From the NCBI GenBank assembly GCA_028285345.1, contig JANQPT010000048.1:1-64000 (forward strand): a stretch of DNA of 64,000 nt. Reading direction: 5' to 3'. Position numbers and translations under genes: made by a program. How positions within the stretch are numbered: position 1 is the stretch's first letter; every line of letters begins with the position of its first letter. Source of the stretch: Planctomycetales bacterium (lineage in GTDB: Bacteria > Planctomycetota > Planctomycetia > Planctomycetales > Planctomycetaceae). The notes beneath the pieces are model-generated. The model saw only the letters and a list, made by a program, of their open reading frames with translations, had not been told where the DNA came from and did no database searches. Shown piece by piece: positions 8,104-17,331 of this stretch.

Positions 8104-9231
8104 ATGCAGCGCAGACAATTCCTCACACGCACGATTCCAGTTGTCGGCGGACTCGCCTGTTTGCTGAATCGTGCGCGTGCCGACGAGCCGTTTGACGGGC
8201 TGCATCGCGAGGCGGTCGTCGTTGATGCCTATTCCGCTTGCGTGAATCTCGCCGACTTGCGGAAGGGCGGGATCGATGTCGTAATTCAAGCGGTCGCCTC
8301 CGAGGAACTGTTGGTGCGGGTTCCGCCCGATACGGGCGATGGACCGCCGCCCCCCGGTATGGATGTTTGGGAAAACGTGTTCACGGGCCAGGACCAAGTC
8401 AAGCGGGTCGGCATGTCAATCGATGAGCAGTTGCGCGACATCGAAAAACAGCAGGACAAAATCGCACTGGCCCTTACCGTCGAAGAGGCGCGGCGGATCG
8501 TCGCGGGCGGAAAGATCGCGCTGTTTCTGATGTTGATGAGCGGCTGGATCAATAACGACCTCGACGTGCTGCGGATGTTTCATCGCCGCGGCGTGCGGGT
8601 GATGGCGCTTTGCCATCTGGCGTCGTTCGACTGGGCCGATTCCAGTGTCGAACTGAAGGACCCGCCCGGTCTAACCGATTTCGGCCGTGACGTCGTCCGC
8701 GAATGCAACAAGCTGGGCGTACTGGTCGACCTGTCGCACGCCTCGGATGAGACATTCTGGCACGCCGTCGAAACGTCGAAGAAGCCGGTTGTCGCCACGC
8801 ATTCCAACTGCCGTGCGCTTTCGAAAAGCCGCCGCGATCTAAGTGACGACATGTTGGTCGCGATTGCCCGCACCGGCGGCGTGGCAAGCATTCTGGCCTC
8901 GACGGCACGCACCGGACCGGAGCGGACCGCGGCGCGACTGAAGCGGGACCGCGCGCTGGTGAAGAATTATCCCGACCCCTTCAAGCTGGCCGCTGCGAAA
9001 CGCGAAGACGCGATTGTCTGGGGCACGAAGCTGAACCTCAAACACATCGACCATGCCGTCAAGACCGCCGGCATCGACCACGTCGCGATCGCCTCACACT
9101 GCACCAGCGTGCCGCAATGGCGGGAATACACCGAAGCCCTGATCAATCACGGCTACACCCGCGCAGAGACGCAAAAAATCCTCGGCGGCAACATGCTCCG
9201 CCTGCTGGAGCGGGCGATCGGCAAGGTATGA
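8104..9231 (+). CDS. M19 (renal/membrane dipeptidase-like) protein with altered active site, exported
   Basis: A 375-residue protein with a Tat-like N-terminus (QRRQFLTRTIPVVGGLAC). The M19 fold is recognisable from VDLSHASDETFWH (H212), VATHSNCRAL (H233) and KHIDHAVKTAGIDHVAI. Other catalytic positions of the family are not conserved. The first metal motif D-x-H-x-D reads D41-A-Y43-S-A. The bridging glutamate of the GIEGG motif is replaced in LFLMLMSGW. The GSDFDG aspartate is H332 in ASHCTSV. It is therefore an M19 homologue, but canonical di-zinc dipeptidase activity is doubtful. It could be a pseudoenzyme or use a different metal or reaction. Confidence 0.85.
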   Translation: MQRRQFLTRTIPVVGGLACLLNRARADEPFDGLHREAVVVDAYSACVNLADLRKGGIDVVIQAVASEELLVRVPPDTGDGPPPPGMDVWENVFTGQDQVKRVGMSIDEQLRDIEKQQDKIALALTVEEARRIVAGGKIALFLMLMSGWINNDLDVLRMFHRRGVRVMALCHLASFDWADSSVELKDPPGLTDFGRDVVRECNKLGVLVDLSHASDETFWHAVETSKKPVVATHSNCRALSKSRRDLSDDMLVAIARTGGVASILASTARTGPERTAARLKRDRALVKNYPDPFKLAAAKREDAIVWGTKLNLKHIDHAVKTAGIDHVAIASHCTSVPQWREYTEALINHGYTRAETQKILGGNMLRLLERAIGKV

Positions 9232-9235
9232 CCCG

Positions 9236-9457
9236 TCACCGCCGTTCAATGCGGACCGCGCTCTCCTGCATCATCTGATCGAACTTCTGCCACCCCATCT
9301 TGCAACCTTTGGTCTTTCCCTTGGGAAACCAGACGACCGAGCCGTTGGAGATGGCGAGCGTTCCCAAAACCGATCCGTCGCTTCTGATCGTGAACGTCAC
9401 ATCTTCCCGCCGCAGCGGCCGCGGCGGCATATCGACCGTGACATCGTGTTTCGCCAT
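9236..9457 (-). CDS. Small conserved hypothetical protein
   Basis: A 73-residue protein with no signal peptide. It has a beta-rich central part (VTFTIRSDGSVLGTLAISNG) and a basic segment (WFPKGKTKGCKMGWQKFDQ). An AAGGAG Shine-Dalgarno sequence lies eight bases before the ATG at 9457. It is the last gene of a probable three-gene operon with DUF1501 and a 170-residue hypothetical. The function is unknown. It ends convergently, five bases from the M19 gene. Confidence 0.7.
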   Translation of the reverse strand: MAKHDVTVDMPPRPLRREDVTFTIRSDGSVLGTLAISNGSVVWFPKGKTKGCKMGWQKFDQMMQESAVRIERR

Positions 9458-9492
9458 GATTTGGCTCCTTCCATTTCTTGTTGCTCAAGGAT

Positions 9493-10005
9493 TCACCAAT
9501 CCTCGTCGGTTTCTTCGAATTCCTCGACTTCAAACAGTGAAACAAGCGATTCATGATGCTCGCGTATGTAATGTGCGAGCGATTTGATGACTGATTCTTG
9601 GTGTTGTAGCAGATACGCCAGCGTCAGTTCGCCGCCACCGCCGATTGGGTCGCGGGCCTCAGGCATCGGGATCGCCTCCCTACGCTCGCCTGGAGTGCTC
9701 CTGATGACTTCCTCAGGAACTTTCGAAAATGCTCTGCGAATCGTTTTCGCCGCCGCGGAAGCACCAATGGTCTCGTACGATCCAGGGATTGAAGTCAAAT
9801 CCTCGTGCTCGCTGGTGAGCAGGTAATGCATGCCGGCCTCGCCGATGCAAAAATCTGCCTCAAGGACGTCACCGATCACACGTACTGGAGAGCCGACATC
9901 GTAATCAGGGAGGTAAAGATCAAATCGTTCCCCGATGCCATAGAAAACTTCTTCATCACTCTTAGCAAGGAGTTCGGTCAGCTCGTTTGGAACACCAGAG
10001 GACAT
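9493..10005 (-). CDS. Hypothetical acidic cytoplasmic protein
   Basis: A 170-residue protein without signal peptide or membrane segment, ending in an acidic tail (FEVEEFEETDEDW). I choose the ATG at 10005 because AGGGGAA lies nine bases upstream; the frame opens six bases earlier at a GTG. It starts 18 bp after the DUF1501 stop on the same strand, so it is likely co-transcribed. I do not recognise the family. Confidence 0.65.
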   Translation of the reverse strand: MSSGVPNELTELLAKSDEEVFYGIGERFDLYLPDYDVGSPVRVIGDVLEADFCIGEAGMHYLLTSEHEDLTSIPGSYETIGASAAAKTIRRAFSKVPEEVIRSTPGERREAIPMPEARDPIGGGGELTLAYLLQHQESVIKSLAHYIREHHESLVSLFEVEEFEETDEDW

Positions 10006-10023
10006 CGCCACGAATTCCCCTAC

Positions 10024-11448
10024 TCACACCAACTCCGCAATCGGCTCCCCTTCGGCCAAGATCTCAATCGGCCGGCCGGCGCGGTCGTGGAAGATGTGCG
10101 AAGTGTCGATGCCGAACCGCTCATAAATTGTGGCCAGCAGGCAATTGCTGTTCATCGCCCGCAGCACCGGATGCTCCGCCCGGCGGTTCGTGGCGCCGAT
10201 CACCTGTCCCATGTTCAGCCCGCCGCCGGCGAGCAGCACGCTCATTGCCTTCGGCCAATGGTCGCGCCCCGGCCGTCCCGACGCGTCTTGATAGGCGATT
10301 TTCGGTGTGCGGCCAAATTCCCCGCAGAAGACAAACAGCACGTGCTGGTCTAAGCCACGCTCGTACAGGTCTTCGATGAGTGCGGGAACCGCCTGATCGA
10401 ACTGCGGCAACTTCTCGCGATAGGAATTGAAAATGTGCGAGTTCACCGAATGATCGTCCCAGTTACTCGTGCGGCCGGTCTCCTTCTTCAGCCGATAGCC
10501 GGCCTGGCACTGCACAAACCGCACGCCCGCCTCGACCAGCCGCCGACAGGTGAGCAGGCTGTTGCCCCAATGCGTGTTACCGTAGCGGGCGCGGGTGCGG
10601 GGGCTTTCCTGCGAGATGTCGAACGCATCCCGCGTGCGGCTGCTCATTAAAATGTCCAGCGCGAGTTGATTGAAGGAATCGAGCGCCTCCATCGTGCCCG
10701 ACGTGTCGATCTGATTCCGCATGCGGTCGAAGGAACTGATCAGCTCCCGCCGCCGCGCGATCGTTTTGCTGACGCGCTCGTCGACATTCAAACTGTTGGT
10801 CGAATTTCCAGTGTTGTAAATCGGGACCGGATCGTAACGGTTATTGCCGCTGCGGGAGACCAGATTCGGCTGCGGCATGTAGGGAGCAAACGCCGGCCCC
10901 AAATAGGCCGGCCCACCGCCGTAGAACGGCGTGTTCCCCACAAACAGCGGAATGTCCTGTTGTGTCTCGATGAGCTGGTGAGCGACGACCGATCCAATTT
11001 GCGGAAACTCCGCCGACGCGGGATTCGCGGCGGTCGATTCATAACCGGTGAGAAACCGGTTCGTGCCGCCGGAATGTTGGGGGCGGTTATGGTACAGGCT
11101 GCGGACGATGCTGATCTTGTCGCCCAATTGCGCGAGATTGGGCAGCAGTTCGGTGATCTCCATGCCGGGCACGTTGGTGTGGATCGGCGAAAACGGACCG
11201 CGATATTCGGCCGGCGCCCCGGGCTTGAGGTCGAACAGGTCCAACTGGCTCGGTCCGCCGTTGGCCCAGAACAGGATCACTGAAAAATCGTTGTCCCGCG
11301 CAGGAGCCTGATTCTCGGCCGCCAGCACCTGTGCCAAATCAGGATCGCGTCCGGCGGCCAGCGCGCCGAGGCTGAGCCCGCCAATCTTGAGCCACGTCCG
11401 GCGATCGACCGGTCCGGAACACTTCGAGTTGCGACTTCGGCTTGGCAT
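10024..11448 (-). CDS. DUF1501 protein, Tat-exported
   Basis: A 474-residue protein typical of planctomycetes. The N-terminal RRTWLKIGGLSLGALAAG resembles a Tat signal. Family hallmarks follow: FWANGGPSQLDLFDLKPG, LPNLAQLGDKISIVRSLYHN, FVFCGEFGRTPKI and GRDHWPKAMSVLLAGGG. DUF1501 belongs to the alkaline-phosphatase/sulfatase-like superfamily and is usually paired with DUF1549 cytochromes; no such partner is adjacent here. The substrate is unknown. Confidence 0.92.
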   Translation of the reverse strand: MPSRSRNSKCSGPVDRRTWLKIGGLSLGALAAGRDPDLAQVLAAENQAPARDNDFSVILFWANGGPSQLDLFDLKPGAPAEYRGPFSPIHTNVPGMEITELLPNLAQLGDKISIVRSLYHNRPQHSGGTNRFLTGYESTAANPASAEFPQIGSVVAHQLIETQQDIPLFVGNTPFYGGGPAYLGPAFAPYMPQPNLVSRSGNNRYDPVPIYNTGNSTNSLNVDERVSKTIARRRELISSFDRMRNQIDTSGTMEALDSFNQLALDILMSSRTRDAFDISQESPRTRARYGNTHWGNSLLTCRRLVEAGVRFVQCQAGYRLKKETGRTSNWDDHSVNSHIFNSYREKLPQFDQAVPALIEDLYERGLDQHVLFVFCGEFGRTPKIAYQDASGRPGRDHWPKAMSVLLAGGGLNMGQVIGATNRRAEHPVLRAMNSNCLLATIYERFGIDTSHIFHDRAGRPIEILAEGEPIAELV

Positions 11449-11600
11449 GGCGGTCCGCAGCGGTTAAACCCAACGACGCGTATGGGACGATCCTGTTCCA
11501 GATCGACGCTTTCCTATTATAGGACGTGCTGCCGGGAGTTACACCTCAGTTTCCACGTAACGACCTGAGCCGCAGGTGAGCAAGAGAGGATTGCTGCAAA

Positions 11601-12563
11601 ATGACCCGCCAATTCGGAGAGGCCGTTGCGCCGTCGACGGCATCGGTGATTCATGAGGCGGACGGCTACCTCAGTTTTCCCGCCATCGCGGCGGCGGGGG
11701 AGCGACTCCTTGTGATTTTTCGCCAAGCGACCGGCAATCCGCTCGATTTCACGAGCCGCATTCTCATCTGCCACTCCGACGACGCGGGACACAGCTGGAG
11801 CGAACCGGATGTCTGGGTCGATGAGCCGGACGCCGACAGCCGCAATTGCGGCGGCGGGACATTGCCCGGCGGATTGGCACACTTTGTCTACGACTTACAT
11901 GGCGGCGGCGGGGCCTGGCGGCGGACCTACTATCGTACCTCGACCGATGGAACGCACTGGTCGGAACCAATACGGCTGGCAGCCGACATCCCGAACGAGG
12001 GAGCGGAGCAGATCACCAGTATCGGCAATCGCGGGTTGTTGTGGGATGAGCACGGCACGCTCTACTTTCCGCACTTCCTGCACTTTGGGCGCAGCGTATT
12101 GGTCCACGCGGACGGCTCGCAGACGCAAATCGCCTCAGTCCCCCGCACCGAACCGGCGATCGCTTGGAACCGGCAGGGAGAACTGGTCGCCTTCAGCAAA
12201 GGCGGAGCGGTCGATATCTCCTCCGACCGGGGCGCAACTTGGCGTGCAGCGACACAGCTCGACACGCTCAGCCAACCCGATCTAATCCAACTGGGCGACC
12301 GGCGTCTGTTGTTCTGCTATAGCGGAGAGAACCGCCGCAGCGAGTTCCTGTTGCTGTCGAAAGACGGGCATGATTGGCAGGATGCCGTGCCGCTAAAGAT
12401 TTTCGCCGGCGTCAATGACGGCGCTCTCGACAGCCGTGGCAAGGCACAATGTCTGCAGTGGGGCGATGAAATCCTGACGGTGGTTTACGAATCGTACGCC
12501 TCGCAGGGCACCGGCCGTGTCTACCTGATCCGCACCCCGCTGGCGGCTTTCGAAAACGGATAG
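11601..12563 (+). CDS. Sialidase/BNR-repeat family exo-glycosidase-like protein
   Basis: A 320-residue six-bladed propeller-type protein. Asp-box motifs (S/T-x-D-x-G-x-T/S-W) are visible as HSDDAGHSW, TSTDGTHW, SSDRGATW and SKDGHDW. No signal peptide is seen, so the protein is predicted cytoplasmic unless the start is further upstream. The catalytic Tyr/Glu pair of true sialidases cannot be assigned confidently from sequence alone, so substrate specificity is left open. Confidence 0.78.
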   Translation: MTRQFGEAVAPSTASVIHEADGYLSFPAIAAAGERLLVIFRQATGNPLDFTSRILICHSDDAGHSWSEPDVWVDEPDADSRNCGGGTLPGGLAHFVYDLHGGGGAWRRTYYRTSTDGTHWSEPIRLAADIPNEGAEQITSIGNRGLLWDEHGTLYFPHFLHFGRSVLVHADGSQTQIASVPRTEPAIAWNRQGELVAFSKGGAVDISSDRGATWRAATQLDTLSQPDLIQLGDRRLLFCYSGENRRSEFLLLSKDGHDWQDAVPLKIFAGVNDGALDSRGKAQCLQWGDEILTVVYESYASQGTGRVYLIRTPLAAFENG

Positions 12564-12641
12564 ATTGCTGTCAGTTTCAATCGTTTGAAGCTTGCTTCGC
12601 CGATCAGAACCAATAAGCGTGGCGTCAGGCGGGAGCCTGAC

Positions 12642-13211
12642 CTACGGTTCGTCGGTGGCTGTCTCTGAGAGAATCTCGCCGACTCGAATTTGAAATCCCG
12701 GTAGGCGGTTTCCCCCGCTGAGAGTCTCCTCAGCCTTAACGACAACAGTTTTGCCATCCGCTTCGTAGACAGTGACACAGTGATTGGCCGGATCGACATC
12801 CCAAACGGTTTTTCCGCCCGCAGCGAGCCACCGCTCGGCTTTCTCGATGACGGCCGACTTGCGGTCTTGTGGTGAACGGACTTCAACGATCAGGTCCGGC
12901 GGACCCGGCCAGAATGCGTCTTCCGGTTCCGACTGTGGGAGATTTCCCGCTTCGATAAAAGCGATGTCGGGGGCGAGCACCGTATCGGGATTTCGCTCAA
13001 TCAAGAACCCGGTCTCGGCGCCGAAACAGCGGCCCAAGCGGTGTTGTTTGACGTGCTGTCCGATCAACAGTGAGAGGCGAAACACCAACTCCCCATGCCT
13101 CCACCCGGCAGGCGACATCATTTGCAGTTCTCCCGCGACAAGCTCGTAGCGCTCCGATTCGCGCGGCATGTTCCATAATTCGTCGGCCGTGACAGGTTTT
13201 GTCGTGCTCAT
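12642..13211 (-). CDS. Uma2 family (DUF820) putative PD-(D/E)XK endonuclease
   Basis: A 189-residue protein with the Uma2 pattern: YELVAGELQMMSPAGWRHGE, then VLAPDIAFIEAGNLP, then PPDLIVEVRSPQDRKSAVIEKAERWLAAG. The D...E-V-K-like nuclease core is represented by D(LI)VEV. These proteins are abundant in cyanobacteria and planctomycetes, and their biological role is unclear. It stands alone between a sialidase-like gene and the sulfatase. Confidence 0.85.
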   Translation of the reverse strand: MSTTKPVTADELWNMPRESERYELVAGELQMMSPAGWRHGELVFRLSLLIGQHVKQHRLGRCFGAETGFLIERNPDTVLAPDIAFIEAGNLPQSEPEDAFWPGPPDLIVEVRSPQDRKSAVIEKAERWLAAGGKTVWDVDPANHCVTVYEADGKTVVVKAEETLSGGNRLPGFQIRVGEILSETATDEP

Positions 13212-13359
13212 GTCGACTGCCCTGCTAAGGACTGGCGATTTCCAAAATATCGAATTGGCTTTCGAGATTCGGATTTTGGATTTAAAAACTCCGTGCCTCT
13301 GTGTCTCCGTGGTTTCTTCATCACACTGGCACCAGGCAACCGTCTGACGTACGAATCAA

Positions 13360-14778
13360 TTAAATCCGCCCCGGTTCGCGGACGCCGTTGCCTTTCATCT
13401 TTTTCGCCGAATCGCCCAATTCCTTGCGGGCCGCGTTCGCCAATTTCTTCAGCCGCTTGACCACGTCGGGATGTTTCTCTTTAACGTCGGTCGTTTCGCC
13501 GATGTCGTTTTCTAAATCATAGAGTGCCAATCCGGTTTCCTCCTGCGTGTACCCGTTTGGTCGGCCGTCTTTGCCGGGCGTTCCGGTCAAGCTGCGGTAG
13601 CGGTGCGGGAAGTGCAGTTTCCACTTGCCGCTGCGGATTGCCTGTAAATGTTCGATCCAATAGTAATAGTAGACTTCGTGCGGCGTCTTGGCCCCCGGCT
13701 TTCCGGACATTAGCGACCAAATGTCCTTGCCGTCGATCGGGTGATTGGGCAGCTTGGTGCCGGTGATCCCGGCGATGGTGGGCAGGATGTCGATCGTGGC
13801 AGCCATTTCCCGGCACTCGCGGCCGGCGGGGATCTGGCCGGGCCAGCGCATGATGCACGGCTCGCGGACGCCCCCTTCCCAAGTGGTCCCCTTCCCTTCA
13901 CGCAAAGGTCCCGCTGAGCCGGCGTGATTGCCGTAGGAGAGCCACGGCCCGTTGTCCGACGTGTAGATCACCAGAGTCTTGTCGTCTAAGCCGTTCTCTT
14001 TCAGCGCTCCGAGGATTTCGCCGACCGACCAGTCGATCTCTGAGATGACGTCGCCGTAAAGTCCCTGCTCCGATTTGTCCTTGAACTTCTCCGAGACAAA
14101 CAACGGTACGTGCGGCATCGCGTGTGGAACGTACAAGAAAAACGGGCGATCCTTGTTGTTGTTAATAAACTTGACCGCCCGCTCGGTGTACGACGTGGTG
14201 AGCTTGGTTTGGTCGGGATTGTACTCGATGATCTTCGTCCCCTCGATCAGCGGCAGTGCGGGAAACCGGTCGCCAGCGGTCGGATGATAGGGCCACATGT
14301 CATTCGAATACGGCAGCCCGTAGTAGTCGTCAAACCCGTGATTGGTGGGCAGAAACTTCTCGTGATGGCCCAAATGCCATTTGCCGTAGATCGCGGTCGC
14401 GTACCCGCGTTGCTTGAGCAATTCGGGGATCAGCAACTCGTCGGCATGAATCCCAAAATTCGTCTTCGGCCCCGGCGCGCCGCGAATGCCGATGCGATTG
14501 GGATAACAGCCGGTCAATAGCGCCGCCCGCGATGCGCCGCACACTGCTTGGGCCACGTAAAAACTCATAAACCGCATCCCTTCGGAGGCCATGCGGTCCA
14601 AATTGGGCGTTTCGAATCCTTGTGCGCCAAAACAACCGACGTCGGCATATCCCTGGTCGTCGGCAAAGATGATCACCACGTTCGGCGGCCGCTCGGATGT
14701 TTCCGCCGCAATTGCGGGGTGCGTCGTGACTGCGAACAACGCGAAGGTCAAAAAGAAAATGCAATATCGGCGAAGCAT
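13360..14778 (-). CDS. Secreted type I sulfatase
   Basis: A 472-residue protein with a signal peptide ([21 protein letters not shown]). It carries the alkaline-phosphatase-superfamily metal site (FAD40D41QGYADVG) and the formylglycine motif C80-G-A-S-R84 followed by LLTGCYPNR. The downstream segments YGKWHLGHH and [14 protein letters not shown] also fit. All key residues are present, so it should be active once Cys80 is oxidised by a formylglycine-generating enzyme (not seen in this window). The substrate is probably a sulfated polysaccharide. The start at 14778 is the first ATG with a good signal peptide. Confidence 0.93.
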   Translation of the reverse strand: MLRRYCIFFLTFALFAVTTHPAIAAETSERPPNVVIIFADDQGYADVGCFGAQGFETPNLDRMASEGMRFMSFYVAQAVCGASRAALLTGCYPNRIGIRGAPGPKTNFGIHADELLIPELLKQRGYATAIYGKWHLGHHEKFLPTNHGFDDYYGLPYSNDMWPYHPTAGDRFPALPLIEGTKIIEYNPDQTKLTTSYTERAVKFINNNKDRPFFLYVPHAMPHVPLFVSEKFKDKSEQGLYGDVISEIDWSVGEILGALKENGLDDKTLVIYTSDNGPWLSYGNHAGSAGPLREGKGTTWEGGVREPCIMRWPGQIPAGRECREMAATIDILPTIAGITGTKLPNHPIDGKDIWSLMSGKPGAKTPHEVYYYYWIEHLQAIRSGKWKLHFPHRYRSLTGTPGKDGRPNGYTQEETGLALYDLENDIGETTDVKEKHPDVVKRLKKLANAARKELGDSAKKMKGNGVREPGRI

Positions 14779-14946
14779 GGAGGATCTCTCAATCGTGAAT
14801 ATCGAGGCGCGGGCGATGTCGTTCTCTCTATTATGGTGCTTCACCGAGCGCTTGCAAAGCATGGTTATGGCAACACACGCCCGAAAATCGAGTGCTATGT
14901 CAATCCTATGGATTTGTGTGCCATGCTAGTTCTTTGTCAGACCAAA

Positions 14947-15040
14947 GAATTGGGGTAGCAGAAGTCGTGAGACTTCTGAAAACGCAATCGGTCGAGGCAC
15001 GTTCCCGAACTCTCACGAGTTCGGCTACGTCAAAATTGAC
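14947..15040. repeat. AGAAGTCGTGAGACTTCT dispersed repeat, copy 1
   Basis: About 90 bp with two small hairpins, AGAAGTCGTGAGACTTCT and GAACTCTCACGAGTTC, preceded by GGGTAGC. A second, clearly homologous copy lies at 44404-44497. It sits in the gap between the sulfatase and the metal-permease operon end. Confidence 0.8.
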
Positions 15041-15053
15041 ATTTTTTAAAAAA

Positions 15054-16037
15054 CTAAGCGCTGACGGAAAGTTCATCGGCGAGCGGGGGATCGTCTCTGC
15101 GAAAGCGCCGTAATGCACCGACTGCCAAGCCGTGCCGGGGGCTGAATAAGAACGCCAAAGTGAATAGTCCGCAGGCGACGCAGACCATGGCACCCGCCGT
15201 AGCGGCATTCAGCCAGAATGCGACGTGCACTCCGACAATGGCGGAGATGACTCCCGCGACCACAGTCAACAACAGCATCTTCGGCAAACGATCGGTCAGG
15301 AGATAGGCGGTCGCCGGGGGGGCAATCATCATCGCCACCACCAAGATCGCACCGACGGCTTGAAATGAGCTGACCACGGCCAGCGAAAGCAGTCCCATCA
15401 GTCCGTAACGGACCAACCTCGGCTTCAGCCCCAATACCGCCGCCAGTTGCGGGTCAAACGCAGAGACCAACAGTTCTTTGTAAAACAGCGCGATGACCGA
15501 CGCGACCACCGCGGTCACCAGCGTCAACTGCACCGCCGATCGCGGAATCGCAACGCCGAAAATCTTCGTGGTGTCGAACATCGCAAATTCCAAGTCGCCG
15601 AACAGGACGCAGTCCGCGTCGATATGTTGATGGCTGGCCATCGTATTGAGCAGGATCACTCCCAGCGCAAACAGCGACGTAAACACGATTCCGATTGCCG
15701 CATCCTGTTTGATTCGGCTGCTGCGATGGATGAATTCGATCAGCAGTGCCGTAACGATTCCCGTCAGCCCCGCGCCGATCAGCATCGCCATTCCGCTGAA
15801 CTGACCGGTGAGCAGAAACGCGACGACGATTCCCAACAGTACGGTGTGGCTGATCGCATCGCCGATCAGGGCCAATCCCTGCACAATCAAAAAGCAGCCC
15901 AGCAACCCGCAACAAATGGCGACCAAACTGCAGGTCGCCATCGTCCAAAATGTTCCCGCCGCAATTTCAGGCGAGGACCACGGCCCTAATACGTGGGTTT
16001 GAAAATCAAACGGCGGAATGAGTGGCGGCATGTTCAT
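15054..16037 (-). CDS. Metal (Mn/Zn/Fe) ABC transporter permease, second subunit (TroD/MntD-like)
   Basis: A 327-residue ABC-3 family inner-membrane permease with about eight or nine hydrophobic segments. Family motifs include FLIVQGLALIGDAISHTVLLG near the N-terminus and SFQAVGAILVVAMMIAPPATAYLLTDRL in the second half. It begins four bases after the first permease ends, so the two are translationally linked. It is predicted to form the heterodimeric channel with the neighbouring permease. It is the last gene of the operon. Confidence 0.9.
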   Translation of the reverse strand: MNMPPLIPPFDFQTHVLGPWSSPEIAAGTFWTMATCSLVAICCGLLGCFLIVQGLALIGDAISHTVLLGIVVAFLLTGQFSGMAMLIGAGLTGIVTALLIEFIHRSSRIKQDAAIGIVFTSLFALGVILLNTMASHQHIDADCVLFGDLEFAMFDTTKIFGVAIPRSAVQLTLVTAVVASVIALFYKELLVSAFDPQLAAVLGLKPRLVRYGLMGLLSLAVVSSFQAVGAILVVAMMIAPPATAYLLTDRLPKMLLLTVVAGVISAIVGVHVAFWLNAATAGAMVCVACGLFTLAFLFSPRHGLAVGALRRFRRDDPPLADELSVSA

Positions 16038-16041
16038 GCGA

Positions 16042-17331
16042 TTACGTTCCGCCTTCCAGTTCGCGGATCATTTCGGCGCCCAAGACACGTTCGATGTCGT
16101 CGGTGTCAGGGTCGAACAACTGTCCGGCCAACTCGCCTTCCCGTTCCAGGAACGCCTTCCACAACCGTTCGTTGCGCCGCAGCGCGTCGGCATATTCCAC
16201 ACCGCCCGGCGTCAGGCGGAATCCAGTTCCGGCAACTTCGATCAATTCATCGTGCCGTAACATATTGATTGCTGCCGTTGCTTCGGTCTGTGAGACCTGC
16301 AACGTGGCGGCAAGGTCCGCAGCCGTCAGTTCGGTGCCGCTGCGACTTTCGGCAAGCGCCTTGATGATCCGGTCGGCGAGTGACTGTCGCCGTTGTACTC
16401 TGCGGCCGTACAGTCGCGTGAACAACCCATAGCGCGGGCTGAACAAGAATGCCAGCACAAAGAACAACAACAGGACCGCCACGATAAACGGCCCGGTCGG
16501 CAAGCTGCTTTTCAGAAAACTGAGATTGGCGCCGGCAACACCCGAGACTGCCCCGAAAACCATCGACAGCACGATCATCACTTTCAGCCGGTCCGTCAGC
16601 AGGTGCGCGGTCGCCGCCGGAATGATCAGCATTGCTGAGAGCAACACAATGCCGACCGCCTGAATTGAGATTACGATCGCGATCGCCACCAGCAGCATCA
16701 GCAGATAGTGAATCGCCCGCGTGGGGATTCCGCTGGCAGTTGCGAATTCCAGGTCGAAGCATGTCGCCGCCAGTTCCTTATACGTCAGCAGAACGACGAT
16801 GAACACGAGACCCGCCAAAGCGGCCATGATGGCGAGTTCCTGCGCAGAGATCGCGCTTGCCTGTCCGAAGAGAAACCGATTCAGGCCGCTCTGATTGCCA
16901 AGTGGAAGTCGCTGCAAGCGGGTGAGCATGACGACACCCAGCCCGTAAAACCCGGACAGTACCAATCCCATCGCGGCATCCGCTTTGAGTCGCGTGCGGC
17001 CGTGGATCAACGAAATCACGCCTGCCGCCAGCAACGCAGAGAGCACCGCCCCGGTAAAGATCCAGCCGATGTGCTTGGTCTGCGTAACCAGAAACCCGGC
17101 GCAAACGCCCGGCAACACCGCGTGGCCCAAACTATCACCCAGCAACGACATTCGCCGCAATACAACGAAACAGCCCAGCATCCCACAGGTCAGCCCCAAC
17201 AAAATCGTTCCCGCCACGGCAGTGCGGACGGCGGGGTCGGACATCGTCCAAAAGCGGCGCATCTGCTCGCCGAAGCCGGTGGACTCGGCGATGTCGGAGA
17301 TCGAAAGAAAAACGGGCAGACCGGCGTTCAT
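16042..17331 (-). CDS. Metal ABC transporter permease fused to a DtxR-like winged-helix domain
   Basis: A 429-residue protein. The first ~300 residues are an ABC-3 permease (CFVVLRRMSLLGDSLGHAVLPG; SIQAVGIVLLSAMLIIPAATAHLLTDRL). From about residue 315 a cytoplasmic winged-helix domain follows (DLAATLQVSQTEATAAINML, then DELIEVAGTGFRLTPGGVEYA). A helix resembling the DtxR dimerisation region (LWKAFLEREGELAG...DIERVLGAEMIREL) comes next, but its usual histidine metal ligand is an aspartate. Its start overlaps the ATPase stop by four bases. A domain normally found in repressors is thus tethered to the membrane, possibly as a metal-sensing gate of transport. Confidence 0.88.
   Translation of the reverse strand: MNAGLPVFLSISDIAESTGFGEQMRRFWTMSDPAVRTAVAGTILLGLTCGMLGCFVVLRRMSLLGDSLGHAVLPGVCAGFLVTQTKHIGWIFTGAVLSALLAAGVISLIHGRTRLKADAAMGLVLSGFYGLGVVMLTRLQRLPLGNQSGLNRFLFGQASAISAQELAIMAALAGLVFIVVLLTYKELAATCFDLEFATASGIPTRAIHYLLMLLVAIAIVISIQAVGIVLLSAMLIIPAATAHLLTDRLKVMIVLSMVFGAVSGVAGANLSFLKSSLPTGPFIVAVLLLFFVLAFLFSPRYGLFTRLYGRRVQRRQSLADRIIKALAESRSGTELTAADLAATLQVSQTEATAAINMLRHDELIEVAGTGFRLTPGGVEYADALRRNERLWKAFLEREGELAGQLFDPDTDDIERVLGAEMIRELEGGT

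Noticed and set aside
12619-12648. GCGTCAGGCGGGAGCCTGAC hairpin as a further repeat family
   Set aside because: Only one copy is present in this window, so repeat status cannot be supported here.
12642-13211. Uma2 protein as part of a defence or toxin module
   Set aside because: No partner gene or mobile element is adjacent, and the family is common as stand-alone genes in planctomycetes.
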